This document shows positions 62,460 to 64,000 of a DNA stretch of 64,000 nt, one piece after another. The notes under the pieces were generated by a model. It was not told the origin of the DNA, did no database searches, and was given only the letters and a program-made list of their open reading frames with translations. The position numbers and the translations under genes are program-made. This stretch comes from Tachypleus tridentatus (taxonomy: Eukaryota > Arthropoda > Merostomata > Xiphosura > Limulidae), in NCBI RefSeq assembly GCF_004210375.1, contig NC_134825.1:68501558-68565557 (forward strand), read 5' to 3'. Position 1 is the first letter of the stretch, and every line of letters starts with the position of its first letter.

Positions 62460-63165
62460 CTCACGCACAGGCGTCTTACAAGTTTAACATCTCCGAACAC
62501 GAGTTTTCCAGGATCGAGACATTAGGACAGTTACCAAGATGCTCGTATACAAGGCAGTTGTTATCCCCATTATACTGTACGTATCTGAAACATGGATCAC
62601 ATATCATCGACACCTGAACCAGTTGGAACGCTTCCATCAGAGATGACCCCAGGGTATCTTGAAGATTAAATGGGCGGAATACAAAACCAACCTCAACGTC
62701 CTCGAAGAAGCGAAAATCAACAGCATCGAAGCCACCATCATCAAGAGCCGCCTCCAATTGACAAGCCACATGCTTCAAATGGATGACAGCCGACTCCCAA
62801 AACAACTTCTGTATACTCAACTGAGAAATGGGAAACGAATGAGAGGAGAACAGAAGAATCGGTTCAATGATGGCCTGAAGAGAACACTCAAGAGCTGCAA
62901 CATTGATGTTAAACACTGGGAAACTCTAGCTCACGACCGAACCACCTGGATACCCCTTATCTATCAGAGAGCAGAATTATTTGAGTTATCAAAAGACAAC
63001 ATTTTGAAGAGAAGTGAGAGAAGAGGAAACAACGCCAGCTTCTACTAAAACCTCTCCTTCCCTCTGAACTGACCTGCCTTCATTGTCAGAAGATCTGTGC
63101 AGCAAGGATTGGCTTCATTAGCCATCTCCAGACCCATGTATGAAATTGGAGAACCAACATCCTCG
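62460..63165 (+). mobile_element. 3' end of a non-LTR retrotransposon (LINE), 5'-truncated
   Basis: The frame includes YKAVVIPIILYVSETW and HLNQLERFHQR, a TGA stop at 62644, then an open 129-codon stretch (62659-63048) with KINSIEATIIKSRLQLTSHM and a frame shift near 63040. After that a C2H2-type finger reads CLHCQKIC, then GFISHLQTH. This order, the end of the RT region followed by a terminal zinc finger, is typical of many invertebrate LINEs. The flanking DNA on both sides matches the A and C spacers near 9480-9520, so the LINE interrupts that sequence. It is dead as an element. Confidence 0.8.
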
Positions 63166-63890
63166 ACCTCGAGGGATCACCACGACGACATGTCTGGTAA
63201 TTGTCATTATGGTGTTGTCTCCTTGATTTATTATAAGCTGTTGATTTCTCTCGCTCTTAGAGTGATGGTTGTGTTTCACAAATTTATAACAGTTGCCTTT
63301 TGCTGACGTCCTTAGGGAGGAGGTTTTATTCCTTACTAGTTTTTACCAATAGTTGTTTGCAATATCTTTTTTTACGACACAGTTCGAAATACCTATTGTC
63401 TTATAGTTCCTTTTTTTCGTCCCCCGCTGACACAGCCGAAACTCTACGGTTTAACAACAATGGACTCAGCAGATAGCCTGATGTGGCTTTGCTATAAGAA
63501 AACACACACTCTTTCCTTCGTTCTGTGCAATTAATTGTTAAATTAATAATTTCAATTATTCCAAACTACCATCAGACAGAATGATGTTTGCACATTGTTT
63601 AATCTCATTATTCTGTCACTTCTGAATGGTGTCTTTAGTTCTTTATCTGTGTTTTTAACGAGTTCAAGTTATATCATTAACTGAAAAACTTCCTAGATGG
63701 GCATATAATTTGCTTTAGAATATTATCATGTATTAAAGCATCTATGCATCAATCGGGGAATGAAATCCATAACTACACGTGGAGCATTAATATAAGATAA
63801 TATGGCAAGCTTTTCCACAATATCTTATTATTGTTTCTGTTCTTCAGCCTTGGTTTGAAAACTTTTATTTTACTGTTTATTATTCCAAAC
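63166..63890. other. Continuation of the D 3' flank
   Basis: It is a diverged match of 9500-10310 downstream of A, without the SINE found there. No gene is seen. Confidence 0.55.
63424..63510 (+). repeat. SINE fragment (tail half)
   Basis: The stretch ggactcagcagatagcctga and tgtggctttgctataag is the tail of the same family as 321-440. Confidence 0.55.
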
Positions 63891-63892
63891 TT

Positions 63893-64000
63893 GTTTGCCC
63901 TGTAGTGGCATAGTGGTACGTCTGCGGACTCACACTGTCAGAAACCTGGTTCCGAAATCCGTGGTTGGCAGAGCACAGATAGCCCATTGCGTAGATTTGT
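63893..64000 (+). repeat. Second-family tRNA-derived SINE, cut by the window end
   Basis: It has the head gtagtggcatagtggtacgt (box A region), box B ggttccgaaatcc, then ggcagagcacagatagccca. It runs off the right edge. Confidence 0.7.

Noticed and set aside
62476-62916. 146-codon minus-strand frame
   Set aside because: It is the antisense shadow of the LINE coding region, which has recognisable motifs on the plus strand.
59501-64000. A fifth transglutaminase copy after D
   Set aside because: No exon motifs ([25 protein letters not shown]) occur on either strand after 59500 in this window.

Overview
The window is AT-rich, intron-rich metazoan DNA, and everything in it points to a horseshoe crab (Xiphosura). 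The protein-coding content is a head-to-tail array of four copies of a 14-exon transglutaminase gene. The predicted protein strongly resembles the hemocyte transglutaminase of Tachypleus, the clot-crosslinking enzyme, as I remember that family. Species cannot be fixed from the sequence alone. A run of exactly 500 N (2181-2680) suggests a scaffolded long-read assembly, so single-base homopolymer differences must be read with caution.

Layout, all genes on the + strand. Copy A (2840-6958) starts at exon 7 just after the gap and is damaged. Copy B (19927-27481) has all 14 exons but three homopolymer-length frame breaks. Copy C (36512-45555) is fully open: 14 exons, 2322 bp including the stop, 773 residues. 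Its catalytic triad is Cys343, His402, Asp425, spaced exactly as in factor XIII. Copy D (57526-59500) has lost everything from intron 1 to the middle of exon 11, so the beta-sandwich and the whole catalytic core are gone. Its exon 1 and exon 12 are in compatible phase, so it could still give a 210-residue protein without the enzyme core.

The spacers show the history. The A-B spacer (about 7-19.9 kb) and the C-D spacer (about 45.6-57.5 kb) are near-identical and share the same SINEs, foldback element and decayed Penelope-like fragment. The 3' flanks of B and D resemble each other instead and lack one of those SINEs. The simplest reading is that a two-gene block (A-B) was duplicated to give C-D. 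Exons 2-14 with their introns are much more alike between B and C than the promoters and outer flanks, which suggests gene conversion.

The rest is non-coding or mobile DNA: several tRNA-derived SINE families, Penelope-like fragments with hammerhead-like ends, a palindromic foldback element, a 509-bp TIR element, a 236-bp mariner-like remnant inside an intron of C, the 3' end of a LINE at 62.5-63.2 kb, and a 5 x 66 bp minisatellite. No rRNA, functional tRNA, CRISPR array or unrelated host gene was recognised. The three visible 5' ends share a TATA box and paired GACGTCA motifs at a fixed 18-bp spacing, a plausible common regulatory signature.
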